Part shown: piece by piece, positions 7,558 to 16,794 of the stretch | Numbering within the stretch: position 1 is the stretch's first letter | Layout of the letters: each line of letters starts with the position of its first letter | Source of the DNA: Alphaproteobacteria bacterium | Lineage (GTDB): Bacteria; Pseudomonadota; Alphaproteobacteria; Micavibrionales; Micavibrionaceae | NCBI GenBank assembly: GCA_018608245.1 | Contig: JABAZY010000012.1 | Span: 1-36,625 of the forward strand | Direction of reading: 5' to 3' | Length of the DNA: 36,625 bases | The notes under the pieces: generated by a model | The model's database searches: none | What the model saw: the letters and a program-made list of their open reading frames with translations, nothing else | What the model was told of the DNA's origin: nothing | Translations under genes and position numbers: made by a program

Positions 7558-9150
7558 TTATTTTAACCCGTTGTGAACAATAGAAAATAGACCTTTTGTT
7601 GAAGAATCAGTATTTGAAAGGTCATTGCTTGCTAATTTTGTTGATAATTCTTTCCCTAACTCAACGCCATGCTGGTCAAAGCTATTAATATTCCAAATAA
7701 TTCCTTGAACGAAGGTTTTATGTTCATACAAAGCGATCAGCTTGCCGAGTGTGCTGGCATTTAATTCTGTCACTAATATTGTTGTGGAAGGACGGTTTCC
7801 GTGAAAATGTCGGTAAGGTTCTTCTACTTTATTGTCTTGGCGCCCCTGCATCATAGCCTGTCCTTGCGCCAACATATGTGACAATAAGGTTTCATGGCTT
7901 GTGTTTAGGTTATTATCTGGCTTAATGGAGGCAATAAAATCACAAGGTATTATGTCACTGCCTTGATGAAGTAATTGGTAAAAGCTATGTTGCCCATTGG
8001 TGCCGATAACACCAAATAGCGTGGGGCCTGTTTTATAATCTGTGATTTGTTGTCCATCCAAATCAATATCCTTACCGTTTGATTCCATTTCCAATTGCTG
8101 TAAATAGGCAGGAAAATGTTTTAAGCGTTGTGAATAAGGTAAAACAGCATGTTGGCTAGAGCCCATAAAGTTACGGTTCCAAATGCCTACTAAGGCCATT
8201 AGCACAGGAATGTTTTTTTCTAGCGGGGCTTCTAGGAAATGTTTATCCATTTCATAAGCACCAGATAATAATTCTTCAAAAGCTTTATAGCCAAGCGAAA
8301 GGGCAAGTGGTAGACCTACCGCAGACCAAAGGCTGAAGCGACCATTAACCCATTCCCACATAGGGAAAAAGTTGTCTTTATTAATGCCAAATTTTTCGAC
8401 ATTGTTACCATTGGAAGAAACAGCCATAAAATGGCGATCCATTACATCATTATGGTTTGGTAATTTTTCTTTTAGCCAGTTCTGAGCAATAACGGCATTC
8501 GCCAAAGTTTCTTGTGTTGTAAATGTTTTTGAAATTACGATGACAAGTGTTGTTTCTGGATCAGATTGACTCATTGCCGTTAGAATATCGTCACCATCAA
8601 TGTTTGATACAAAATGACATGGGGTAATGACATCGCTTGGTTTATTTGAAAGGGCTTGATAGACCATGCGTGGACCTAAATCAGAACCACCAATTCCGAT
8701 AGAGATAATTGTATCAATTGGCTTACCCGTTACGCCGAGATATTTTTTGTCCTTAATTTGAGTGCTTAATTCTTTGATACGTTTTAACGTTTCGTGGATA
8801 AGTGGGATAACGTTTGTGCCCTTTACGGTTACTTCATCACTAGCAGGGCGGCGTAGGGCTGTGTGAAGCACACTACGGTCTTCTGTAGGGTTTATGACTG
8901 CGCCGTCAAACATGGCTTGGCGGGCTTTTTCTAACCCTTGATCGCGTGTGAGCGTTGCTAAGCTATCAAGTATATCTTGTGTTATATGGTGTTTGGAATA
9001 ATCAAAGAAAAAATCATCTAGTTGTATGGTCATATTATCAAAACGTTTATCGTCCTGCGTGAATAAATCACGGATAGGCGTTTTTTTAATTTCTTTAGCT
9101 TTAGATTGAAGATCCAACCAGATTTTATTCTTTGTAGGGTTACTCGACAT
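7558..9150 (-). CDS. pgi: Glucose-6-phosphate isomerase
   Basis: Interconverts glucose-6-phosphate and fructose-6-phosphate in the cytoplasm. The family blocks present are the sugar-phosphate binding region IDTIISIGIGGSDLGPRM, VVISKTFTTQETLANA, FPMWEWVNGRFSLWSAVGLP, LQQLEMESNGK (with the catalytic-region Glu), the TDYKTGPTLFGVIGTNGQHSFYQLLHQG region, and the C-terminal signature GIIWNINSFDQHGVELGK. Length 530 is close to the usual 545-550. The start codon lies 11 bases inside the end of the preceding M16 gene, which argues for translational coupling. A short purine-rich sequence AGAAGAG precedes the ATG. Confidence 0.97.
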   Translation of the reverse strand: MSSNPTKNKIWLDLQSKAKEIKKTPIRDLFTQDDKRFDNMTIQLDDFFFDYSKHHITQDILDSLATLTRDQGLEKARQAMFDGAVINPTEDRSVLHTALRRPASDEVTVKGTNVIPLIHETLKRIKELSTQIKDKKYLGVTGKPIDTIISIGIGGSDLGPRMVYQALSNKPSDVITPCHFVSNIDGDDILTAMSQSDPETTLVIVISKTFTTQETLANAVIAQNWLKEKLPNHNDVMDRHFMAVSSNGNNVEKFGINKDNFFPMWEWVNGRFSLWSAVGLPLALSLGYKAFEELLSGAYEMDKHFLEAPLEKNIPVLMALVGIWNRNFMGSSQHAVLPYSQRLKHFPAYLQQLEMESNGKDIDLDGQQITDYKTGPTLFGVIGTNGQHSFYQLLHQGSDIIPCDFIASIKPDNNLNTSHETLLSHMLAQGQAMMQGRQDNKVEEPYRHFHGNRPSTTILVTELNASTLGKLIALYEHKTFVQGIIWNINSFDQHGVELGKELSTKLASNDLSNTDSSTKGLFSIVHNGLK

Positions 9151-10513
9151 TAGGTAACTCTTCTATTGTAACTTTATCGGTTAGATTTTCTGGATTTCCA
9201 ACCATGATCGTGGTGAATTTATTTTCGTATAGCATTGAAGAAACGCGGGTGATGTCTTCAACAGTAAGAACGTTAATTTTTTCAACAAATTTATCTAGAT
9301 AGGTAATAGGCCGATCATTTAATTGTAAGCTTAATAAGATTGAAGATATCTTATCAGTTGACGTTAAAGATAACGGAAGTGAGCCCACAATATAGTCTTT
9401 AGCGTTTTTCAATTCTTCTTCGCTGACAGGATTACGCGAAATTTCTGTTAATTCATTTTTTATAATATCTAGCATTTCTATAACAGATTCATTTTTGGTT
9501 GATGTTGAAATGCTAAGTGTATTTGCGTGATCAAGGCTATATAGTTGCGAATAAATACCGTAGGTTAGGCCACGTTTTTCGCGGGCTTCTTCCATTAATC
9601 GTGATCCAAAACCACCGCCGCCATAGATGTAATTAAGAACTTGTAATGCAGGGTAGTCTGGATCTGTATTATCAAATGACGGGTGAAATATTTTTATAAT
9701 AGTTTGTGGAATATCTTTTTTAAACAAATATACGCGCCCTTGGTTAGCAACATCAGCGATTTTATGAACTTCTTTATTTTTTGCAGTGGGTAATTCACCA
9801 AATGTATTTTCTAATATAGGCTTGAGCTCTTCAGCTGAAATGTTGCCCATAACGCCAATGACAAGGCGATCTTTTGTTAAATATTGTTGATGATGATTTC
9901 TTAAATCATTGGGTGTTATTTTTAATAGGCTGGTTAATGTTCCACCGCTATTAAGGGCATAAGGATGGCCTTCAAAAACTTTATCGTTATATATACGCGC
10001 CGCAATCCATTTTGGATCACCCATTGAAGATTTAATACGTGCCATGTTTGATGCGCGCATACGCTCAATTGGTGCTTCATCAAAACGTGGTTTAGTTAAA
10101 GCCAACTTTAACAATTCAAAGGCTTTATCCTGATTACGCGTGAGGTTTTTTAATTGGCCGCCAAAATTATCACGGCCACTATTGAAATATAGACTGATTG
10201 AATTATCACTTAATATTTTTTGAAATTCTTGAGATGTTAGATCACCTGCGCCTTCATCCATTGTGTTGGATAATAATTGTACTAAGCCTTGTTTATCGGC
10301 TGTATCATTTATAGAGCCCGCACCTCTGAAAGAGAATTTTAGTGAAATGATGGGTAAAGAATTATCTTCGACTAACCAAGCTGTGATGCCTGACTTTGTC
10401 GTGACTTCTTGAATGTTCAAAATGCCATCAACGCTTTTAACTTTCTTGTCTTCGGCACGGCAAGAGGGCGTGATTAATAAAGAGAACAGAAGAAACGCGG
10501 TTATTAATTTCAT
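9140..10513 (-). CDS. M16-family peptidase subunit lacking the zinc motif
   Basis: A 457-residue secreted or periplasmic M16 (pitrilysin/insulinase-like) protein. I chose the ATG at 10513 because it overlaps the upstream stop (ATGA), has AGGAG 7 bases before it, and begins with a signal peptide (MKLITAFLLFSLLITPSCRA). A longer frame from 10591 would put the signal peptide internally. The M16 fold is recognisable (FRGAGSINDTADKQGL, VMGNISAEELKPIL, YGGGGFGSRLMEEAREKRGLTYGIYS). However, where HxxEH should be it reads QGLVQLLSNTMDEG, so it is the non-catalytic partner. The YGIYS-type C-terminal region supplies substrate-binding residues in such pairs. It probably forms a heterodimer with the product of the gene just upstream. 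Confidence 0.92.
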   Translation of the reverse strand: MKLITAFLLFSLLITPSCRAEDKKVKSVDGILNIQEVTTKSGITAWLVEDNSLPIISLKFSFRGAGSINDTADKQGLVQLLSNTMDEGAGDLTSQEFQKILSDNSISLYFNSGRDNFGGQLKNLTRNQDKAFELLKLALTKPRFDEAPIERMRASNMARIKSSMGDPKWIAARIYNDKVFEGHPYALNSGGTLTSLLKITPNDLRNHHQQYLTKDRLVIGVMGNISAEELKPILENTFGELPTAKNKEVHKIADVANQGRVYLFKKDIPQTIIKIFHPSFDNTDPDYPALQVLNYIYGGGGFGSRLMEEAREKRGLTYGIYSQLYSLDHANTLSISTSTKNESVIEMLDIIKNELTEISRNPVSEEELKNAKDYIVGSLPLSLTSTDKISSILLSLQLNDRPITYLDKFVEKINVLTVEDITRVSSMLYENKFTTIMVGNPENLTDKVTIEELPNVE

Positions 10514-11904
10514 TGCGCTGCTCCTGCTTTTGCTTCTATTGCTGGCTTGTCGATAGGGCGTAAATAGCCTGTTATTGGAACGCGGATCCATGGCTCTGAT
10601 TTACTCAAATATTTTTTGGCAGCGTCTTGAACTTTTGCAGGGGTAACAGTGGCAATATCCTCTGACCAATTTTCAACAGCATCAATGGTGGAACCAGTCG
10701 TAAGTGCCTGACCAAATATCATCGCAGGCCCACTGAGGCTGTCGCGGGCAAAGACCGCTTGGTCTTCAAGGCGCTGAATAGCATCTTTTACTTCGTTCTC
10801 AGTTACACCATTTTCGATGACGTTAATAATCTCAGCTTCTATTAAATTTTCTAATTCTTCTAACTTTATACCTTGCGCAGGTGTGCCAGAGACCCAAAGG
10901 CTGGCATAATCCAACGCACCGCTTCTATAAGATAGAGATGCAGAGACGGCCTTCTTTTGGTCAACAACTAGATTTTTATATAGTCGTGTGGTGGCACCTC
11001 CGCTCATCACTTCTTGTAAAACTTGAAGGGCTAGAGAGTCTTGTTTGTTTTGAGCACTACTGGGAACCAAATATATTTTTTGAAAAGCTGGTTGATGGAT
11101 TTGTGGATGTTTTAATGTCATGGTTGTATCACCAATTGCAGGCGGTACTTCTGGGCGTTTACGTGCCATTATTGTTTTTGGTTTAACGACTCCATAGATG
11201 CTTTCAGCCATTGGTTTAATTTGTTCAGCCGTGACATCACCGCTAATGATAACAATGGCGTTATTCGGGGCATACCATGTGTCATAAAATTCTTTGACGT
11301 CTTCCCATTCATAGTTTTTTATTTCATTAAGCCAACCGATGACGGGCGTGCCATAAGGGTGATTAACGTAAAGCGCGCTTTGCATTTGTTCGGAAAAAAG
11401 TCCGCGTGGATCATTTTCTGTGCGTTGACGCCGTTCTTCTAGAACCACTTTTTTCTCAGACATGAAGCCTTCTTTGGGCGGTTTTAAATTGACCATGCGG
11501 TCAGCTTCCATGCGCATTAATTTTTCTAAATGTTGAACAGAGATGCTTTGGAAGTAAGCGGTGTAATCCTGTCCTGTAAAGGCGTTATCATTACCACCTA
11601 AATTTTTAACGATACGAGAAAACTCGCCTGGTGCTAATTTGTCAGTGCCTTTGAACATTAAATGCTCAAAGTAATGCGCCATACCCGAGAGTCCTTGTTT
11701 CTCGTCAGCAGCGCCAACCTTATACCAGACCATGTGCGTTATAACGGGTGCGCGGTGGTTTGGTATAACCACAACTTGTAGGCCGTTATCAAGTGTAAAG
11801 CTTTCTGCGTTAAATGTTTTGGCGTTTGTGAGAGAAGGGGGGAATAGACAAATGATGAAAAGGCTAAGGGTGATAGCCTGATATATTTTGCGCATATTAC
11901 TCAT
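10510..11904 (-). CDS. M16-family zinc metallopeptidase, catalytic subunit
   Basis: A 464-residue protein with an N-terminal signal peptide (about 1-28, ending SLTNA). It carries the inverted zinc motif HYFEH at residues 77-81, with Glu157 as the third ligand (EKKVVLEERRQR), 76 residues after the motif, as in pitrilysin. It should degrade short peptides in the periplasm as a dimer with the inactive subunit encoded next. The M16 C-terminal domain begins near FYDTWYAPNNAIVIISGDV. The ATG at 11904 lies 2 bases after the preceding stop; the ATG at 11895 is an alternative start, and neither has a strong ribosome-binding site. The natural substrate cannot be told from sequence. Confidence 0.94.
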   Translation of the reverse strand: MSNMRKIYQAITLSLFIICLFPPSLTNAKTFNAESFTLDNGLQVVVIPNHRAPVITHMVWYKVGAADEKQGLSGMAHYFEHLMFKGTDKLAPGEFSRIVKNLGGNDNAFTGQDYTAYFQSISVQHLEKLMRMEADRMVNLKPPKEGFMSEKKVVLEERRQRTENDPRGLFSEQMQSALYVNHPYGTPVIGWLNEIKNYEWEDVKEFYDTWYAPNNAIVIISGDVTAEQIKPMAESIYGVVKPKTIMARKRPEVPPAIGDTTMTLKHPQIHQPAFQKIYLVPSSAQNKQDSLALQVLQEVMSGGATTRLYKNLVVDQKKAVSASLSYRSGALDYASLWVSGTPAQGIKLEELENLIEAEIINVIENGVTENEVKDAIQRLEDQAVFARDSLSGPAMIFGQALTTGSTIDAVENWSEDIATVTPAKVQDAAKKYLSKSEPWIRVPITGYLRPIDKPAIEAKAGAAQ

Positions 11905-11906
11905 AT

Positions 11907-12413
11907 CTATTTTGTTGCTTCAGCAGGTTTTGTTGTTTGCATGATACGTTCGCTCTCTTTGACAGGATCGATCGTTTTTGTTGGTGCGTCATATTTTTTA
12001 CCCGCTTTACCCAAGATACGGTCAATCGTTGGTTTGTTTTCTTCGGCCAGATCAACAGTTTCTTTATCAATAATGTTACGGATATTTGGGTTAACGTTTT
12101 GCGCGCCAGTCTTTTGTAACAAGATTTGCTCACCTGTGCTCATGGTTGTTGCAGGCGCTTGTGTCGTTTCTGTTGTATCGCCAAAGATAGCAGCTTCAGC
12201 TTGCTCACTTGCTCCTTGTTCTTGTGGACGTGGTGCGCCAGGTGTTGGTGGACGTAGCGTATAATTTGGTGGTAGTTCTAAAGGCGCACGTTTCACAACT
12301 GCAAATTCATCAGGTGCTTTTTGAGAAAAATCAAATTGCTCTTTTGTCGCACTACATGCACTTAGTGATACAGCACATAAACCAACAATGAATAGATTAT
12401 ATTTATTAAACAT
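11907..12413 (-). CDS. DUF3035-like outer-membrane lipoprotein (possible BamF)
   Basis: A 168-residue predicted lipoprotein. The signal peptide ends in the lipobox LSAC with Cys20 as the lipidated residue. It is followed by a conserved-looking block, PDEFAVVKRAPLELPPNYTLRPPTPGAPRPQE, typical of the alphaproteobacterial DUF3035 family. The C-terminal two-thirds is Gln/Thr/Glu-rich and probably disordered. Some DUF3035 proteins are annotated as BamF, an alphaproteobacterial subunit of the beta-barrel assembly machine; I recall that link but cannot verify it. It sits directly after lspA, whose product would process its own signal peptide, and directly before the M16 pair. AAGGA lies about 12 bases before the ATG. 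Confidence 0.85.
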   Translation of the reverse strand: MFNKYNLFIVGLCAVSLSACSATKEQFDFSQKAPDEFAVVKRAPLELPPNYTLRPPTPGAPRPQEQGASEQAEAAIFGDTTETTQAPATTMSTGEQILLQKTGAQNVNPNIRNIIDKETVDLAEENKPTIDRILGKAGKKYDAPTKTIDPVKESERIMQTTKPAEATK

Positions 12414-12430
12414 AATATTTAAGAATCCTT

Positions 12431-12979
12431 TTACTTTGAACGATCAAAGAATAAACTATAAGTGATTAGAATGACAATCCCTATAGTAATAAAGCTATCA
12501 GCTAAATTAAAGGCAGGGTAATGCCAATCATTAATATGAAAATCTAAGAAGTCAGCAACTGCGCCAAAATGTAGGCGATCTTTGATATTTCCGATCGCCC
12601 CACCAATGACCATGGAGAGGGGGATAATTTCCATCCAGTTATGACTGCGCAATATCCAAGCGATAAAAAATACGATGATAATGGCTGAAATAGCAATAAG
12701 GGGCCAAGGGTTGCTGTTATGCATAAGGCCAAAGCTGATACCCTCATTCCACACCATGGTATAATTAAAAAACGGTAGGACATCAATTGATACAAAAGGC
12801 AGACGAATATCTGATGCCCACCATTCTGAGAATCTTAATGACTCAAAGTTATTATTGGGAATAGCAGGTTTTAGAATTTTTTCTAATACATACCATTTTG
12901 ACAATTGATCCAAAACAACACAGAAAACAATAATGGAGCAGGCAACTATCTTTTTATTGGCAAAAATATTTTGTGACAT
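12431..12979 (-). CDS. lspA: Lipoprotein signal peptidase (signal peptidase II)
   Basis: Cleaves prolipoprotein signal peptides ahead of the lipid-modified cysteine, in the inner membrane. There are four transmembrane segments (about residues 11-28, 89-110, 117-127 region and 160-177). The two catalytic aspartates are Asp143 (VADFLDF) and Asp161 (NLADSFI), 18 residues apart as in E. coli Asp123 and Asp141. The GNIKDR motif is present. Length 182 is slightly above the usual 160-170, because the loop after the first segment (about residues 36-60) is longer. It starts 5 bases after the ileS stop, the classic ribF-ileS-lspA order apart from an extra permease gene. Confidence 0.97.
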   Translation of the reverse strand: MSQNIFANKKIVACSIIVFCVVLDQLSKWYVLEKILKPAIPNNNFESLRFSEWWASDIRLPFVSIDVLPFFNYTMVWNEGISFGLMHNSNPWPLIAISAIIIVFFIAWILRSHNWMEIIPLSMVIGGAIGNIKDRLHFGAVADFLDFHINDWHYPAFNLADSFITIGIVILITYSLFFDRSK

Positions 12980-12984
12980 ATTTG

Positions 12985-15828
12985 TTAAGCAACTTTCTTT
13001 TGTGATGTTACGGCGTCACATCTGTTGCAGATATGATCAGCATGATCAGAAACTTCAGGAAGCACTTTCCAACAACGCACACATTTTTCGCCATCTGCTT
13101 TTTGGAAGCTAACGTCTAACGCATCACCATCTTCTATTGTGGCGTTAGAGATAATGGCAATTTCTGCTAGATCAGTATCGGCTAAGGCTTTTTTATAATC
13201 ATCGTTTGCTTTAATAACAGGCGCTGCCTCTAAGGAAGATCCGATTGTTTTGTCTGCACGGTGAGGTTCTAGTGCGGCGATAACAGCGTTACGTACGTCA
13301 CGGATGGCAAACCATTTCCCTGCAAGACCAGCATTTTGCCAGTTTGCTGGTACGTCAGGAAATGTGCGTAAATGCACGCTTTCTGTATCTTCGAACACGC
13401 CTGTGGGTCTGTGTGACCATGCTTCTTCGGCGGTGAAGGATAGAATAGGGGCAAACCAAGCGGTTAGGTGATCAAAGATAGCAGCAATCACGGAGCGCGT
13501 TGCACGACGTTCAAAACTATCATGGGCATCGCAATATAAGCGGTCTTTACGAATGTCGAAATAGAATGCTGATAAATTATTATTACAGAATTCATGTAGC
13601 TCTTTGGCTAATTTTCCGTACTCGTAATTCTCAACAAGCCCGCGGATTTTTTTATCCATTTCATAAAGCTGGTGAAGCATTAATTGCTCAAGCTCTGGTA
13701 ATGCGGTTACGTCATTCATGTCGACTTGTTCGGATGCGTTGAACCCATCAAGTGAACCAAGTAAGAAACGGAATGTATTACGGATACGGCGATATAGATC
13801 GCTGGTATTTTTCAGCGTGTCTTTACCAATTTTAATATCTTCGGCATAGTCTGATGTCATGGTCCAAAGACGTAGAATATCAGCGCCGTGTTGTTCCATC
13901 ATTTTAAGGGGGTCTACAACATTGCCGAGTGATTTCGACATTTTGTAGCCTTTTTCATCCAGCACGAAGCCATGTGTTAGAACGTTTTTATACGGCGCAC
14001 GGCCTTTTGTTCCGCATGATTCAAGCAAGCTAGAGTGGAACCAACCACGATGTTGATCGGAGCCTTCAAGGTATAAATCAATTTGTTGACCTTCCGCTGG
14101 ACGAAGTTCGTCACGGGCATCAACCACAAATGAATGGGTGGAACCTGATTCAAACCAGACATCAACAATGTCAAATATTTGATCATAGTCTTCAACGTTG
14201 TATTTATCGCCGAGGAACGTTTGCGCGTCCATTGACCACCAAGCATCTGATCCATGTTCTTCAAATGCGTCAGTGATGCGTGTTAAAACCGCTTCATCTT
14301 TTAGTGGTTCGTTGGTTTTTTTATCAACGAATAAAGCAATCGGCACACCCCATGCGCGTTGACGAGAAATACACCAATCAGGGCGTTGTTCAATCATCGC
14401 GGTGATGCGGGCTTGTCCCTTTTTCGGGTGCCATGCAGTTTCTTTAATGGCTTTTAATGCTTTTTGACGAAGCTCTAATTCATTATCCATCGCAATAAAC
14501 CATTGTGGCGTTGTGCGGAAAATAACAGGGGCTTTTGAACGCCAGCTATGCGGGTATTCATGACGGACGGAACCTTTGGAGAGTAGCATCCCTGCTTCAT
14601 CAAGTGCTTTTAACGGCGCGAAGTTTCCAGGGCCCATTTTTCCGTCTTGGTCGTAAATTTCTAAGCCAGCGAATAACGGTACATGATCGCGGAATTTTCC
14701 GTCGTCTGTTACGTTGTCGGTGACTTCAATGCCGTGTTGTTGTCCTAAATAAAAGTCATCTTGTCCGTGACCAGGGGCGATGTGCACAAAGCCTGTTCCA
14801 GATTCTTCGGTGACGAAATCACCAGCTAGCATTGGTACTTCAAATTCATAGCCTTGACCATTGAATGGGTGCTTACAAATTGTGCCTGCAAGGTCAGCGC
14901 CTTTTAAAGTGCCTAATACTTTGTGGCTTTCGATTTTGGCTTGTGTCGTGACAGCTTCAATTAAGCTCGTTGCCAACGCAATTTTATCGCCGACGATTGC
15001 TTTGCTGCCTTGACCCAGTGTTTCAACTTCGATGACGCTATACTCAATTTCTTCGCCAAAACCGATGGCACGGTTTGAGGGTAGTGTCCAAGGGGTTGTT
15101 GTCCAGATGACGATAGACGCATCTTTTAGCGCGTCAATTTTTGTTTCCTTCACAGGAAACTTCACCCAAACAGTGACTGATTTATGTTCTTTATATTCGA
15201 TTTCGGCTTCGGCCAAGGCCGTTTGTTCAACGGTTGACCACATGACGGGCTTTACGCCACGGTATAGACCCCCATTATTCAAGAATTTATGAATTTCGCG
15301 GGCGATTTGGGCTTCTGCTGGTTTGGTCATGGTGCGGTATGGGTTTTTCCAATCACCAATTACGCCTAAACGCTCAAATTGTTCAGCTTGGGTGTCGATC
15401 CACCCTTGGGCAAATTCACGGCATTCGCTGCGGAATAGGATAGGGTCGACTTCATCCTTATTACGTTTAGTTTCACGGTATCTTTCTTCGATCTTCCATT
15501 CAATCGGCAGACCGTGGCAATCCCAGCCCGGTACATATGGTGCGTCATAGCCCATCATTTGCCAGTTTTTGTTGATCACATCTTTTAGAATTTTGTTGAG
15601 CGCGTGTCCCATGTGGATGTTGCCGTTTGCGTATGGCGGACCATCATGCAAAATCCATTTGTCTTTGCCTTTGGATTGCGCACGGATTTTCGCGTAAATA
15701 TCCATGTCTTTCCATTTTTGAGCCATAACAGGCTCGGCTTGCGGCAGATTGCCCCGCATAGGGAAATCGGTTTTAGGTAAGAACACCGTGTCACGGTACT
15801 TATCTTCAGTCTTATTATTTTCGCTCAT
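12985..15828 (-). CDS. ileS: Isoleucyl-tRNA synthetase
   Basis: Charges tRNA-Ile. Class I motifs are HMGH (72-75, in GNIHMGHALN) and KMSKS (629-633). Between them is the CP1 editing domain (about 200-400) with WTTTPWTLPSNRA. The C-terminal zinc ribbon has Cys916, Cys919, Cys934 and Cys937, making this the bacterial zinc-containing IleRS1 type. At 947 residues the length is normal. I start it at the ATG at 15828. A TTG three codons earlier (15837) is possible, but neither has a convincing ribosome-binding site. It follows the AEC permease gene by 32 bases and precedes lspA by 5. Confidence 0.97.
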   Translation of the reverse strand: MSENNKTEDKYRDTVFLPKTDFPMRGNLPQAEPVMAQKWKDMDIYAKIRAQSKGKDKWILHDGPPYANGNIHMGHALNKILKDVINKNWQMMGYDAPYVPGWDCHGLPIEWKIEERYRETKRNKDEVDPILFRSECREFAQGWIDTQAEQFERLGVIGDWKNPYRTMTKPAEAQIAREIHKFLNNGGLYRGVKPVMWSTVEQTALAEAEIEYKEHKSVTVWVKFPVKETKIDALKDASIVIWTTTPWTLPSNRAIGFGEEIEYSVIEVETLGQGSKAIVGDKIALATSLIEAVTTQAKIESHKVLGTLKGADLAGTICKHPFNGQGYEFEVPMLAGDFVTEESGTGFVHIAPGHGQDDFYLGQQHGIEVTDNVTDDGKFRDHVPLFAGLEIYDQDGKMGPGNFAPLKALDEAGMLLSKGSVRHEYPHSWRSKAPVIFRTTPQWFIAMDNELELRQKALKAIKETAWHPKKGQARITAMIEQRPDWCISRQRAWGVPIALFVDKKTNEPLKDEAVLTRITDAFEEHGSDAWWSMDAQTFLGDKYNVEDYDQIFDIVDVWFESGSTHSFVVDARDELRPAEGQQIDLYLEGSDQHRGWFHSSLLESCGTKGRAPYKNVLTHGFVLDEKGYKMSKSLGNVVDPLKMMEQHGADILRLWTMTSDYAEDIKIGKDTLKNTSDLYRRIRNTFRFLLGSLDGFNASEQVDMNDVTALPELEQLMLHQLYEMDKKIRGLVENYEYGKLAKELHEFCNNNLSAFYFDIRKDRLYCDAHDSFERRATRSVIAAIFDHLTAWFAPILSFTAEEAWSHRPTGVFEDTESVHLRTFPDVPANWQNAGLAGKWFAIRDVRNAVIAALEPHRADKTIGSSLEAAPVIKANDDYKKALADTDLAEIAIISNATIEDGDALDVSFQKADGEKCVRCWKVLPEVSDHADHICNRCDAVTSQKKVA

Positions 15829-15860
15829 GTCGAGCAATATGCGGTAATTAAAGGGCTAAA

Positions 15861-16787
15861 TCAACCCAGAAGTTGCACTAATACCACAGCTAATGGCACT
15901 GTTATTAAAGCTAAAATTGTGCTGATGAGAACAGTCGCGGCGGTTTTTTCGGGATGGAGGTCTAGGGTTGTAGCATAAGCCACTAAATTACCTGCTAATG
16001 GAACAGCGCAAAACACAGCTAACATTTGATATATTTCAAAGCTGAAAGCGTTGAAATATAAGCGGTCTATCATAATTACACCAAAGCCAAATAGAGGCCA
16101 AAGGATGAATTTAGGTGTGCTCATGCCTATTAATAATTTGAAATCAATTTCCAATTTTGATTGCTTGGATAAGGCGACGCCAATAATCATCATGCCAATA
16201 ATGACCCATGCGCCGATTGAATATTCCCAATAGCGCATGAAGGATTCTGGCAGATCAAATCCGCTAAGATTATATAAAAGCCCTAACCATATGGCGTGGA
16301 TTACGGGGAGTTTTAAGACTTTGAGGAGTGCTCCTTTGAGCGTGGCATTACCGCGTGCGCCGAAGAAATAACCTAAACCAACTTCGTTTAAGAACGTTCC
16401 CAAATTGAGTAGGGCATATATACCAGCCCATTCAGGGCCAAGCAGGGCGAGGATAACAGGTAGGCCAAAATACATGGTGTTTCCAGTGACACTGCCCATG
16501 CCAATAAGGTTGGCTGTATTGTTTTTCCAGATTTTATGAGCCGTGAGGTAGGAAACTGTGCCAATTAACGCTGAGCCTATGAAGAAGATAATTGGGAGGG
16601 CGATATATTCGGGCGTAAATTTCATTTGCGCAATTGCGCCAAAATTAACGATGGGGGCTAAGATGTAAATGGCGACAGTCGCCATTGATGGTAAGTTCAC
16701 ATCCATCCAGCGCCCAGAGATAAACCCTAATGAAATTAGGATATAAAGCGGAATGATATTGGCGATTAAGAGTAAAACAATGTCCAT
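15861..16787 (-). CDS. AEC (auxin efflux carrier) family permease
   Basis: A 308-residue inner-membrane protein with about ten hydrophobic segments arranged as two halves of five, the AEC/membrane-transport family pattern. Signatures are PIVNFGAIAQMKF in the first half, the GMGSVTGNTMYFGLPVILALLGPE segment, and the second-half CAVPLAGNLVAYATTLDLHPEKTAATVLISTILA. Bacterial members export or take up small organic acids such as malate or malonate; the substrate here is unknown. It lies between ribF (7 bases away) and ileS (32 bases), splitting the usual ribF-ileS pair. Composition does not obviously differ from its neighbours. Confidence 0.9.
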   Translation of the reverse strand: MDIVLLLIANIIPLYILISLGFISGRWMDVNLPSMATVAIYILAPIVNFGAIAQMKFTPEYIALPIIFFIGSALIGTVSYLTAHKIWKNNTANLIGMGSVTGNTMYFGLPVILALLGPEWAGIYALLNLGTFLNEVGLGYFFGARGNATLKGALLKVLKLPVIHAIWLGLLYNLSGFDLPESFMRYWEYSIGAWVIIGMMIIGVALSKQSKLEIDFKLLIGMSTPKFILWPLFGFGVIMIDRLYFNAFSFEIYQMLAVFCAVPLAGNLVAYATTLDLHPEKTAATVLISTILALITVPLAVVLVQLLG

Positions 16788-16794
16788 TCTGAGA

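Noticed and set aside
10514-10591. Longer N-terminus for the second M16 subunit from 10591
   Set aside because: The added 26 residues come from the overlapping end of the first M16 gene and would bury the signal peptide; the ATG at 10513 has AGGAG and an ATGA overlap.
11897-12264. Open frames in other frames and on the other strand within the DUF3035 lipoprotein gene
   Set aside because: The minus-strand frame ending at 11907 has a signal peptide, lipobox and family block; the others are low-quality shadows.
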